From positions 1,302,001 through 1,366,000 of the forward strand of contig JAKJXP020000001.1 in assembly GCA_022225965.2 (NCBI GenBank): a stretch of DNA of 64,000 bases, written 5' to 3'. Below the pieces are notes generated by a model that worked only from the letters and a program-made list of their open reading frames with translations, made no database searches and was not told the origin of the DNA. Both the position numbers and the translations under genes were made by a program. Every line of letters begins with the position of its first letter. The stretch's first letter is position 1. Source of the stretch: Diatrype stigma (taxonomy: Eukaryota; Ascomycota; Sordariomycetes; Xylariales; Diatrypaceae). This document shows positions 1 to 10,287 of the stretch, piece after piece.

Positions 1-1820
1 CCTAGAGAGTCCTAGCCAGCCATTCAATCATCCATGCATTCATGCATTCATTCCTTGCCTCCATTGTCCACGCGCCAGTCCCTTTCCTTCCCGTTCTACT
101 GCAATCGGCATTCCAACCTACTTACCTACAGGACGTCTAAGTCTTCCGCAAGATCTAGTTGGTAAGTCACTAGACCACTACCAGAATACTGCGATACCTA
201 CCACCAGCATGGACTGGCCTGGCCACTCTTACCTGCATGCCTTACCCGCATACAGGCAGGGCTGGGCTGCGTGCTGTGCCGGTGTAGTGTAGGATATCCG
301 TATTGCTGGCAGCCGGGTTCGACAAAGGGCCCACGTAGGCAGTTGGGCCGGAAACCAGGTCGAAATGCGCTCGAAGGCTGTCGCCAACGGCCGGTCGTCG
401 TTCAATCCCCTCTCTGTATTACTACCAGTTAGCTAATCTGAACTTCCGATCGAATATGCGTGTGTATGAGTGAGTGAGTGTGTGCGGGAGTGTGTACTTA
501 CCATCCACATGAGATAACATAGCTTCCACAGTTGCACCTTGACAGGGTCCTTTCGCTGACCGACGACACCCCCTACCTTTTGGTAGAGAGCGCCGCCCTA
601 CCGGACGCCCAACACCGCACACAAGGTACGATGCTGTTCTGCCGACGACCCAATCCCACACCATCGTCAGCTGCTCTAGGTGTGAGGGGTACTTGGACGA
701 CAAAGCGACCCGGCAGGAGTCTGAGTGCCGGCTCCCAGCAGAATCTTTTCGTGGCCTTTGGACCGTGTGCCTGCATTGGCAGGGAGGAGCTGCTGGGGGT
801 ACCAGCACCCGTGGCTAGAGGTCTGTCAAGGTGAACTCGATGGTCGCCTGAAGGCCCAGGGATAAACCCCGGACTACTCCTGGCTGTGGCCGGAACCCTC
901 GGAGAGACCCCTCCCGGAGAAGAAGCCCCCTCTGGAACCAGCCTGGGGTCGAACTCGGATGGCTGTCGACTAAGCCTCTTAGTACATATTCGTCTGGCCG
1001 CCGTTGCTTGCTCGGTCAGTTATGACGTATCCTCCTTTCCTGTTCTCTTTCCTGTTCTCTTTCCTTTACTCTCTTCTCTCTCTCTCTATCTCTTTCTCTC
1101 TCTTCCCCATTCCTCTCTAGCTCCCCGTGTGTTCGTTTGCTCGTTTGCTGTGTATGTGTGTGTATGAGGAGGCTAGAGAGGCGTCGGCTGCCCCATGGCG
1201 ACGGCATTGCTTGTGTTATCCGTCTCCCTTCTGCGCTATCATCATCGTCAAGTTGTTTGTAGGTCTGTAGTGAGCTGCACATGGTTCCTTCGAAGTCGTG
1301 TGCGTATGTCTTGGAAGATGGTCAGTTGATCTGCTCAAATATGAAGATGATGGTTAGCAAGGGAGGACCGCAGAGACGATACAATTGGTATTGTCGATGG
1401 ATGTTCGCCTTCGTCAGGCTAGTCTGTACAAATGTGTGTTTGTGTGTGTGTATGTTCAGACGTCCCTGCAGTCCTCGATGAGAAGGGTGCGCCAGGCGCA
1501 AGGCCATGGGGCAGCCGCGCTGCTGCGCCACCAGAGCTGGGACCCTGTCGAGTAGCCTCTGGAGTGTAGATGTATAATGTTACTCCAGTCGCCCTATTGA
1601 CTACTCGATGGGCCCAGGTAAGTTGTTCAAGTGGCGGTCGCTCGACGGAGAAGGGATTAGACGCGTATAGCTGTCTAGTTGGGTGTAGTAGATGTAGGTG
1701 TTGGTGACTCTCTATCCCCTTCTCCATCTGGTAGCAGCGCTATGATGTTTGAAGTGTTATGCTTCGAAGTAGACGAGTACTACTAGCAGTCCTAATGCTG
1801 TTTGTCATGTGAGTGGTAAT

Positions 1821-1915
1821 GGTATGAGTACTCATTGGTATGATGGCTCATTGTGATGGCTCATTGATATGATGGCCCGTTGGTATGATAGCTCGTTGGG
1901 TATGAGTACTCATTG
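1821..1915. repeat. degenerate short tandem repeat, about 16-bp unit
   Basis: Five to six imperfect copies of a unit close to ggtatgatggctcatt follow one another. They begin with ggtatgagtactcatt and the array closes with the same variant, so its ends mirror each other. No ORF crosses it and it lies in gene-free DNA. Confidence 0.7.
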
Positions 1916-3215
1916 TAATATTATTCCACAGCATGGACTTGGCAATGGTATCGAGACGTAGCAGCAGCATGGCTAGATGATCAAGACAGTCTTTCTTTTG
2001 AATATAGTTGACTGAATGGACAATGGTAGTATAGTAGTGGTGTCCTGATTGGTGGCGTCCCCGAATATGAAATGCAGAACGACTTTGAATGAAAATTGTC
2101 CGCTTGACTGCAACTCTAGAATGTTTTCTGAGATGTGTTTCTGAAGTGCGTCCTGTAGAGTGCGTCGTCTAAAGTGCGTCGTCTGCTTTCAATGCCACGA
2201 ATGATCGCTGCCTGCTGTGCCGCTCATGTCGATTTGCCTTGCGTGTAGTCTCGTCGTCTTCTTCGAAAATTGTTCTCAAGATGGTCGATAGTAACCTCGT
2301 CCGGTCTGTGATCAACAGAAATGTTCTGGATGACTAGCTTGGTATCTTGTTGGCTCATAGTGGTATGGTAATGTAGCCTATGGTAGTGAGTCTAGCTGAA
2401 TGTCAAGTTAGTATCAATATCAACGTGAGATCGAGAAGTTGTGTGAGTTAGCTTACCTAGATCATGTTGATCACTTTGCTAATGGGTGACTCGAGACGAG
2501 TGGTTACTATCAACATGAAGGGTCCCCCAAAAGAGATAGAGAGAAGTGTATAGATCGATGCCGACTTTATCAGCGTTCGTGAAGTCTGAAGCATGTATGT
2601 TCTCGTGTAGCTTCTCGGTTAGACTGCTGATGGCGGTATGTTCTTCTCTCTATTCTTTCGTGATTGATCGGTTTTTGGTTGGATGATCGATTGGAGGACC
2701 CTCCAAAATTGTTCCCTGGCGTATTCGCCTATCTCGCTACCGACTGCTGGGCGAATCACAGCCAGCAGCGAGATGCGGTACCATGATGGTCTTGTCTCCG
2801 AGGTCCCAAGGCTCAGCATCTTTTGTAAGTTGGTAGAAGATGATCGCGCTGTGCCGTAATTGTAGGGGACCCCGGAGGTTTCCATGGTACCGCCAGCAGC
2901 CTCGAAGAGGCTACACCGAGCGTAGGAGAAACTCATGACAGACCAAGTGGGTGGAACTGCCAGACGTTCTCGAAGTGCTTTTGGCAAAGATTGTGAGTTG
3001 GATATGCAGGAGACCAGAGTATGTGGGCAGGGTGAGGAGGTGATGACAACAACAATTGTGAAACCCCAAGTTGCCACTCCTCGTCTGCGTGAGTTCGATG
3101 ATGTAAGTGTATCAAACCCATTCTCTGGCCTCCGCATCCTTTTCCTTCGCTCGATGTAGCCTCTTCTTCAGGCGATGTATTTCCTCATTTGCATCTATTA
3201 TTATCATTGTACGAA

Positions 3216-3405
3216 CCCTTCATCTCAGACGCGACCATGTCACATGGGAGATTCTCCTCAAAATCTCCATGCTTGTATCACCATGGACATGAACCACGCC
3301 AGCGGGTGCCTTGTTGTAGCAGTGTAGTCGGCAAAGGCGGGCGTGGTCAGCCCCAGCAGCACTTTGGATTGGTCGCTGGCTGGGTGTCGCGTCTGAGATG
3401 AAGGG
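3216..3405. repeat. 190-bp unit bounded by 20-bp perfect inverted repeats
   Basis: The sequence at 3216-3235 (cccttcatctcagacgcgac) recurs exactly, on the opposite strand, at 3386-3405, with 150 bp between the arms. The size and arm length would suit a small non-autonomous inverted-repeat element. However, I see no target-site duplication beside the arms and no transposase. It may equally be a structured remnant. Confidence 0.45.
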
Positions 3406-4380
3406 GGTACCGGTATGAGCTGAGCGTTGAGTTGCTCCCAGCTCGAGATCACCAGATCTAATCGTCTCGTCTGGATTTGAGACGATGTAGCACACATTGC
3501 AACCGATTGTATCGTTTTCTCAGGAATTGAGAAGTAGCACACGTAGCACACGTCGCACACGTTGCGCACGAAAGCAAGTATCGTAAGGAGTACACACACA
3601 AGTACTCTCCCGAAAAGCTCTAGCAAGGAGTTGGATAGCTCGTAAAGAGTAATCGAACAGAAGCTCCAAGCAAGTCGATATCGACATAGTATTAAAACAG
3701 AGACCCAGGGACGGCGAGAACAGAACCAGAATGGGCATTGTCGTAATAGGGGTTGTCCGAAAGGCGGCGAGAACAAGACCGATTCGAGACATTGTCGATA
3801 TAGTAAGTAGGCGAGGACAAGTTAACTCAAGCCTGATATAGAGCGGGTACTACTGTGGATAGCCAAATATAATCACGGTGAACACGACCTGGTAATGGTT
3901 CCTCCTGGTCTATGACCTCTCGGAACGACTCAGAAACGTGTCATTCGCCGAACAGAACTGAAAGTTCTACACTGTCTGCTCCAATCCGTCTCCCCACAAG
4001 GAGGTTCCTAGGACCAGACACAGATACCATTGGTCTGCTTGCTCCGCCTGATCATACTTGCTGGACTGAGATCGCAGGACACACCGGCCAACTTCCGCTA
4101 AACGCTTCCGTTCAAACACCGGGTACCTGGTCAAAACAATCGCAACGAAGAAGAGGACCAGAATTTCGCAAGAGACTAGTCGGTATATCATCCCCGAGGC
4201 GCAGAGTTGCCGGACTCACCCGCACAGGACACCCATCAGGCACCTGATTGAAGCTCGTACGCGGCGAACAACGTAACCCCGAAGACGAAACAGTGGGCGG
4301 CCATCGCTTGCATTTTATGCCCTTCCCCGCCTATGGCGGCTCGGGGGTCCAGATCAGCATTTGCAATGGCGGCCAGTCAA

Positions 4381-4640
4381 GCTGCTGCCGTCTCCCCGAA
4401 GGGTTCCTGAGCAGTCAGCATAAGCTGCTACCGTCTCCCCGAAGGGTTCCTGAGTAGCTAGCATGTGCTGCTACCGTCTCCCCGAAGGGTTCCTGAGTAG
4501 CTCTAGCACGTGCTGCTGCCGTCTCCCGAAAGGTTCCTGAGCAGCTAGCATGTGCTGCTACCGTCTCCCCGAAAGGTTCCTGAGTAGCTCTAGCACATGC
4601 TGCTGCCGTCTCCCGAAAGGTTCCTGAGCAACTAGCACCG
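4381..4640. repeat. minisatellite, six copies of a 42-45-bp unit
   Basis: Copies start near 4381, 4424, 4467, 4512, 4554 and 4599. Each begins gctgct(a/g)ccgtctccc, continues gaa(g/a)ggttcctgag(t/c)ag and ends in a ctagca-type spacer. Copies alternate between two subtypes (gctgctaccg with four c's, gctgctgccg with three), which suggests growth by duplication of a two-copy block. The array lies about 230 bp beyond the stop of the leftward 1282-residue gene, so it may be within its 3' UTR. Confidence 0.85.
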
Positions 4641-4866
4641 ACTGGCCCCGTGTTGACATCCAACAGATAGTAAGTAAAAGGGAAAAAGGGTAATAAAGCA
4701 CAAAAGCTAATAGTAGGTCGCCTGACCGTATCCGTCCATAATAAGTCCCACCACCACCACCGGAAGGACACGAGAGAAACCTAAACGAGAAACCGAAACG
4801 AGAACACAGAGGAGCAAGTCAGAGAGAGTCGATATGGATGAAGTCGGGCCAAAAGACCCTCATTCA

Positions 4867-7800
4867 CTAAGCCAAGTCTTCCCTCACCTTAGACATCGCA
4901 ACCTCGTGCGAATCGCCCCACTCGCGGTAACCCTCGTACCTTTGCTGCCAAACTCGGTCCATGAAGACGGTTGCCACTTGATTCCCATGAATCGGCATGG
5001 AACTCGACCCCGAAGCCTGAGTTTGGTACCCTCCAGCCTGGCTCTGGGACCCGGAAGCCTGGGCCTGAGACCCAGAAGCTCCTGCACGGGAACCAGAAGC
5101 CTGGCTCTGGGAGGGACCGGCGGTGATGGCCATCTCTTGACCTCCAGCCTCCTGGTCGTTCGCCATCGTCACCTGCACCTGGGCTCCCCGCTGCTGCTCA
5201 GGATGAGCTGTGCTGCGGGTTGCGCGCGACTTGGCCGGGCGGATTTCCCTTCCCCACATGTGGGCAGGCTTGCGCCCGGGACCAGGGGTCCAAGGAAATT
5301 CGGGCTCCTCCGGCTCAGGTGCAGCTTCACGTGCAAATGCAGGTGGCGGCGGGTAAGCGAGCAGCGGATTGAGAACCTGCGGCTGCGGGTTTCGCTCCGC
5401 TTCTGCTCGAGCTTCCTCGAACGACATAGGAGGCTCCTGCCACTCGTCCTCGACCCATGGAGCGTCGACATCATCATCCGCGGAATCATAGGCTTCCGCC
5501 TCTTCTTCCTCTTCAGGTTCTGCCACCGCTCCGGCCATGGCTTCCTCGAGTGACGGGGGAGGTCTGTTCCAATCAAAGCCCTCGGCCCACGGAGCGTCGA
5601 CATCATCATCCTCAGATTCATCGGCTTCCGCCTCTGAATCTACTTCAGATTCTGCCTCCGCCCGTGCTGTGGCTTCCTTCTCCGCTGCTTCCTTGGCCTT
5701 CGCCGCCTTCAACAAGGGGCTCCAACCAAGGTCCTCGAAAATCTCCGCCATATCGTCATCGTCGAGATTCGACGGGTCAATCTCCTGTCCTATGCCGTCC
5801 TGAGCCCTCGGAGAACGGGCAACGGGGGAGTCAGGAGGCGGGACGGCGGAAGACGAGCCGGCCGAAGACGATGCGACAACGGGAATCGAGGTAGCAGCGG
5901 GCAGGGGGGTAAAGGGAGCCACAGGACCGGCTGATGTGGAGTTCCAGCCATTCGCTAAGCTGGGGAGATTGGTGAAGATCGGTGGCGGCGCTCCCGGCGC
6001 CTGCGCCACTGGCTGCACCTGGGGAATAGGCGCAGTCAGCTGCAGGCTAGGACCGGTAGCAGGCCCGCTGAAGCCGAAACCAAAATCAGCTCCCACGAAG
6101 GTGGAATGAGATGGTCCAGCGGATGCAGGAGTCGCAGCCGCAACGGAAGGTGCAGGCTGGACAGCGGCAGGCGCTGGCTGGGACTGTTGCTGGGGTGGTG
6201 GGAACGGGCCGGTATCGTAGTAGAAGAGCGCGGAGTCCTCAAGGAAGGCATCCTGCTCAGCATCACTGGCGATAGCGGACCCAGCATCCGATGCGGCGTC
6301 GGGGATGTCGGTGTCACCATGATCCGAGGAGTGGTTAGCAACCACAGCACTCGAATCATCCTTCCCTGGAATATGTTGGTCCTGCTCAACAGGACGGTCC
6401 ATATCCAGTTCGGGACCGGCAACAACGACAGACTCCTCGACATAACCCAACGAGTGGTTAGCAACCACAGCACTCGGGTCATCCTTCCCTGGAATATGTT
6501 GGTCCTGCTCAACAGGACGGTCCATATCCAGTTCGGGACCGGCAACGACGACGGATTCCTCAACCTGACCCGGCGCGTGGTATGGAACCACAGCAGCCGA
6601 GTCATCCATCAATGGCATAGGATGATCCTCTTCAACAGGGGCATCCATGTCCGTGTCAGGACCAGCAACGACGACAGACTCTCCGACATGACCCGACGCG
6701 GTGTTAACAACACCAGCAGTCGAGTCGACAGCGACCGGGGCGTTCACAGGCGGGTAATTGCCCAGACCTGGAATTACTACCGGCTGCTGAACCGGCAGCG
6801 GCAACGACAACGACAACGGCACCTGAACTGGCGCCTGAACTGGCAGAGGCACCTCGGCGGACAGAGGCACCTCAACCGGCAGCGGCTGCTGAACCGGCTC
6901 CAGAACTGGCAGAGGCACCTCGGCGGACAGAGGCACCTCAACCGGCAGCGGCTGCTGAACCGGCTCCAGAACAGGCGACGCAGGCAACGGCACCTCAACC
7001 GGCAGCAGATGCTGAACCGGCTCCTGAACAGGTAGAGGAACCTCTGCAGGCAGAGGAACCCCAACCGGCAGCGGCTGCTGGACCGGCTCCTGAACAGGCT
7101 GAGGCTCCTGGACCGGCAGCGGCTGCTGGACCGGCAGGGAGGCCTGACTGCCCGCGTCTGGGGTCGTCGTCGTGTCGATGGGCTGCGCGGTGGTGTCGGG
7201 AGAGACGCGCCATTGGAAGTACTGTCCGTCGATCGAGTAACACTCCAACCCAGCGGTGATGGAGTCGACCTCCTTGTCCTTCAGAACCTGCTGAGGAATC
7301 GGTTGATTCCCCACATCGACTTCATCCCAACGTTCAGGCTGGTAGAAATCTACACTGGCCGTTGGGTCGGGAGAATCCCGCCACAGCTCGAACGAACGAG
7401 GCATGCGGCGGACGATGTCGCGAGTTGGCCTGGGCGGCAACTCGGAATCAGGAACCGAAGGAGGGGGAGAAGAAGGCCGAGAGGAAGGCTGTCGGGGTGC
7501 AGGCACCAGGGCGAGCGATCCAGAATCACCGTTGGGAAGACGAGCAGGCTCGTCATTGGAGGTCTCGTCGGACTGTACGGGACGGGGAATTGGGCGAGGC
7601 CCGCGACGAAACGGCTTTGGTCCACGAAGCATGTGATAAGGAATCGGACCAGGCGAGGGAGGCGGCGTAGGACGTCGGATGGGCGGGACGATGGGGTGCG
7701 AGACGGGGTTCTCAAGCGACCTCGTCGCTTCCTTCCATCCCACGTGGCCGATCCATTCCCTGCTGATTACCGAATCAGGCTTCGGGGTGCCGTCAGATTT

Positions 7801-8715
7801 CGTCGCTGCGTGCCGTCGCAGCTCCTTCAAGAGGTCAGGAGGGGGAGGGGGAGGGGAGACCACCTCGACCGGCTCGACCCGCTCCTTCCGCTCCACGGTC
7901 TCTCGGACCAGTCTGTCCTCGGGGCGCGGGCCTAAGAAAAGACCTCGCACACCCGCAGCTTTTGTCTGCCGCCAAACCTCGCGGTGAAACGCAGCCAGCG
8001 CCGACCAGGCTCGGATGAGCCGAGTCGGTTCGAGTCGTTTGAGTAGCTGCGCTACTCTGAGTTTGAGTAGCTTGGCTACTCTGACACGAATGGTCTTGCC
8101 CCAAGACCCAAGAATCTTGGCCCAAGACCCAAAGATCTCGACCCAAGACTCGAGAGTCTTGACAATGGACATCAACACTCGGGCGAAACGTCGATCATGA
8201 TAATCAACGGTTGCCTTCGCGATGAGCGACCACACCGGATACTGGTGTTCCGGGAACTTTTCGGGTACATCCATAAACTTCCAATTGGCTTCTGCCGAGA
8301 GAAACATTGAAAGCACGGACATAGGGAGGTAGCCCAAAAAGAACCACGGACCGTACGCCCAGTAATTCCAGACGCACCCGCTGAGCCATGCGAACATGAA
8401 TGCAGCTGGCGCGCCCTTCATCTGCGCGGCCACGAGGAAGAGCGCCATCCAGAGGATGGTTAGACAAAAGGCGAGGCTGCGATAGCAGGCCTCGACGAAG
8501 CAGACCAAGCCGAGGAAAGAGAGACCGAGGAAGGGGGACAACTTGAAGCAGCCTGAATTGACTACCGTTAATACGGCCAGGCGATAAGTGATGTTATGGG
8601 TTTCAGTGAGGGACCCGAAGATGCAAATACCCAATGCTAGGCAAAGGGACAACCAACCGTGGTTGTTAGCCACGGCGGCGAGGAGGGGGAAAAGGAATGC
8701 CAGGATGAAAGACAT
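4867..8715 (-). CDS. multi-pass membrane protein with long repetitive disordered tail, function unknown
   Basis: This is a single open frame of 1282 residues from the ATG at 8715. The frame runs open further upstream but only from a TTG. The first 150 residues hold about five hydrophobic segments, beginning MSFILAFLFPLLAAVA and ending near the WNYWAYGPWFFLGYLP stretch. An amphipathic heptad-like stretch follows (about 180-240, repeated W/I/L with K/R). The remainder is low complexity: Pro/Arg-rich, then dozens of PLPV(Q/E) units, three 41-residue repeats containing ESVVVAGP, Ala/Pro/Gln/Ser-rich sequence, and two acidic DDDVDAPW modules. The C-terminus returns to more ordered sequence around FMDRVWQQRYEGYREWGD. 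I recognise no family. The layout suggests a membrane-anchored protein with a soluble scaffold tail; that is inference. Repeat length is likely to vary between strains. Confidence 0.75.
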   Translation of the reverse strand: MSFILAFLFPLLAAVANNHGWLSLCLALGICIFGSLTETHNITYRLAVLTVVNSGCFKLSPFLGLSFLGLVCFVEACYRSLAFCLTILWMALFLVAAQMKGAPAAFMFAWLSGCVWNYWAYGPWFFLGYLPMSVLSMFLSAEANWKFMDVPEKFPEHQYPVWSLIAKATVDYHDRRFARVLMSIVKTLESWVEIFGSWAKILGSWGKTIRVRVAKLLKLRVAQLLKRLEPTRLIRAWSALAAFHREVWRQTKAAGVRGLFLGPRPEDRLVRETVERKERVEPVEVVSPPPPPPDLLKELRRHAATKSDGTPKPDSVISREWIGHVGWKEATRSLENPVSHPIVPPIRRPTPPPSPGPIPYHMLRGPKPFRRGPRPIPRPVQSDETSNDEPARLPNGDSGSLALVPAPRQPSSRPSSPPPSVPDSELPPRPTRDIVRRMPRSFELWRDSPDPTASVDFYQPERWDEVDVGNQPIPQQVLKDKEVDSITAGLECYSIDGQYFQWRVSPDTTAQPIDTTTTPDAGSQASLPVQQPLPVQEPQPVQEPVQQPLPVGVPLPAEVPLPVQEPVQHLLPVEVPLPASPVLEPVQQPLPVEVPLSAEVPLPVLEPVQQPLPVEVPLSAEVPLPVQAPVQVPLSLSLPLPVQQPVVIPGLGNYPPVNAPVAVDSTAGVVNTASGHVGESVVVAGPDTDMDAPVEEDHPMPLMDDSAAVVPYHAPGQVEESVVVAGPELDMDRPVEQDQHIPGKDDPSAVVANHSLGYVEESVVVAGPELDMDRPVEQDQHIPGKDDSSAVVANHSSDHGDTDIPDAASDAGSAIASDAEQDAFLEDSALFYYDTGPFPPPQQQSQPAPAAVQPAPSVAAATPASAGPSHSTFVGADFGFGFSGPATGPSLQLTAPIPQVQPVAQAPGAPPPIFTNLPSLANGWNSTSAGPVAPFTPLPAATSIPVVASSSAGSSSAVPPPDSPVARSPRAQDGIGQEIDPSNLDDDDMAEIFEDLGWSPLLKAAKAKEAAEKEATARAEAESEVDSEAEADESEDDDVDAPWAEGFDWNRPPPSLEEAMAGAVAEPEEEEEAEAYDSADDDVDAPWVEDEWQEPPMSFEEARAEAERNPQPQVLNPLLAYPPPPAFAREAAPEPEEPEFPWTPGPGRKPAHMWGREIRPAKSRATRSTAHPEQQRGAQVQVTMANDQEAGGQEMAITAGPSQSQASGSRAGASGSQAQASGSQSQAGGYQTQASGSSSMPIHGNQVATVFMDRVWQQRYEGYREWGDSHEVAMSKVREDLA
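6325..7135 (-). repeat. in-frame coding repeats of the 1282-residue protein
   Basis: Two arrays lie side by side. At about 6325-6695 there are three 123-bp units (41 residues each, core ESVVVAGP); the two left-hand copies are nearly identical at DNA level, while the third is diverged. At about 6780-7135 there is a dense array of short units encoding PLPVEVPL / PVQEPVQQ, with larger duplicated blocks (for example around 6841-6900 and 6907-6966). Both keep the reading frame. Confidence 0.85.
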
Positions 8716-8799
8716 CGTGGCGAAGGGAGGATTGATTGAATGCCGATAGAATCCAATCAATCAAGGGAGGAGGTGCAGTTTAAGAGTGAGGCTCTGATA

Positions 8800-8839
8800 T
8801 GTGTGTGTGTGTGTGTGTGTGAGTGTGTGTGTGTGTGTG
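8800..8839. repeat. (TG)n dinucleotide microsatellite
   Basis: About 20 TG dinucleotides with a single interruption (gagtg). It lies 85-125 bp upstream of the start codon of the leftward gene at 8715, so it is probably in its promoter or 5' UTR. Confidence 0.9.
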
Positions 8840-9309
8840 CAGTTGTTGCAGATGTGGTGTTCTGAAGAAGGCAGAAAACTCTGGTTGTTCAGATCTGAAG
8901 AAGAAGGAAGAGGAAGGGAGGAAGGTCTGGGGGGGACTGGTGGGAGGGCTGTATTTATAGGTGGGAAAAACAGAAGCCTCCTAATCACAATCAGTGAGTG
9001 TGGTAATGGACTAATCAACAGATGCTGCAGTGCAGTGCATGCAGCGGCAGAAGGTGAGGGGGCTTGTACAGTTTCTGACTGTTGCCCTGGTGAGTCGGGC
9101 AGTGTAGTCCTATGGTTGTACCACTATGTATGTAACTCTATACCTTGAGGAACCCTACAATCCCATACAAATCCTAGGTAGCACCACCCTCCTACGAGGT
9201 AGCAACAGAGTTTTCACACCCGGGCAACCAAGGGCAACCAACCCCTCAAGTACTTCACTTATCTTGCAGTTCAAATAGAAATACAAACATATATCTACTG
9301 CAGGACAGC

Positions 9310-9960
9310 CAATCAGACTGCGGTTCGGCTACACTGCGCATCAGATGATGCAGGAATTCCCTTCCTGTTCCCAATCAGGACATGTAGACCACCTACTAAT
9401 CATTGATTACCAGAGTTATCTGTTTCAGGATCCGGTCAACTGACAGCAACCCAGTACGTAATTTGATTTCCATTGCCTAATCGAAACAGATATGCCACTG
9501 TTTGTTGATTCTACCACCTGGGCATTACCTAAACCCGTGATTCGAATTTCCGCACAACAGCTCTGCAACTGTATCATGGGATTCTGTATCCAAGTATCCA
9601 AGTACCAAAGTATATACTGCATCAGTCCTAATCAACTGATGGCAAGATCAAGTACGTAATTTGATTCCCAATGCCTAAACGGGACATGTACACCATCCAC
9701 TGATTCTTGATTCTACTGGACGCATGTATATACATCAGTACCTATCTAAGCAAATGACAGCACTACCAAGTGTGTGATTTGATTCTGATCACCAAGGCTC
9801 TGCACCTGTATCATGCCTTGTATCATAGTACCAGGGGAAGCTCTACATCTGTATCCAAGCAACTACCAGTAATACTAAGCATTGGTTAGAATTCTGATAC
9901 AGAAGCTCTGTACATGTATCATATTATCTATCGGAGTATGGCAGTACATAGTACATCCAA
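9310..9960. repeat. diverged direct repeats with roughly 194-bp spacing
   Basis: A block containing gtacgtaatttgatt, preceded by a caactga(c/t)-type sequence and followed by cattgcctaa/caatgcctaa and a ttgattctac stretch, occurs at about 9433-9520 and again at about 9627-9717. Related fragments (gtgtgatttgattct, cctgtatcat) occur near 9770-9830, and gtatcat-type fragments occur near 9570 and 9915. The copies are imperfect and non-coding. I cannot tell whether this is a decayed satellite or a decayed transposable element. Confidence 0.6.
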
Positions 9961-10287
9961 TACCTACCTAATACCAGACGAATCAATCATCAGACCCTGG
10001 GCACGTATGTAGTCATGTACTTAGCAGAAGATACACACAGGCAATGAAGTACTGAAGTACACGTAATTAGAGATCAAAACGAATCAATTGCAGCATAACA
10101 GAAGGCTCAAACTACCTAGTGATGTACTGCGCCCTGACGCCTCAGCTAATTCCATGCAACAGATAGCCTAAGTCCACTGAAGCTTCAGGTCATAAAGTCA
10201 TATCATAACAATACAAGAACAAGATCAAGAACAAGAACAAGTACCAGAAAGACTCGAAGTACCCGTGGCAATCACCCCGCACAACAA

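Larger units (their letters stand above)
1..4866. other. gene-poor flank without a convincing gene
   Basis: I find no supported coding gene here. The longest ATG-initiated frame (2619-3137, minus, 172 codons) has no recognisable motif and no splice partners. A long pyrimidine tract lies at about 1038-1120. Short degenerate tandem repeats occur at 1821-1915, 2150-2190 (agtgcgtc units) and 3533-3570 (gcacacgt units). An inverted-repeat unit and a minisatellite are listed separately. The right end would contain the 3' untranslated region of the leftward gene that stops at 4867. Confidence 0.6.
8716..10287. promoter_or_regulatory. upstream region of the 1282-residue gene and downstream flank of spc7
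   Basis: No gene is seen. The first part is the likely promoter and 5' UTR of the leftward gene starting at 8715. It contains a (TG)n tract at 8800-8839 and an A/G-rich block at 8860-8960. The rest, up to the spc7 stop codon, is AT-rich and dominated by the diverged repeat listed at 9310-9960. Confidence 0.55.

Noticed and set aside
2619..3137. 172-codon ATG frame on the minus strand
   Set aside because: There is no recognisable motif, no coherent hydrophobicity pattern and no splice partner, and it lies in repeat-rich gene-free DNA.
3258..3776. 172-codon minus-strand frame with hydrophobic stretches
   Set aside because: It opens from TTG only, overlaps the inverted-repeat unit and has a composition that looks like chance.
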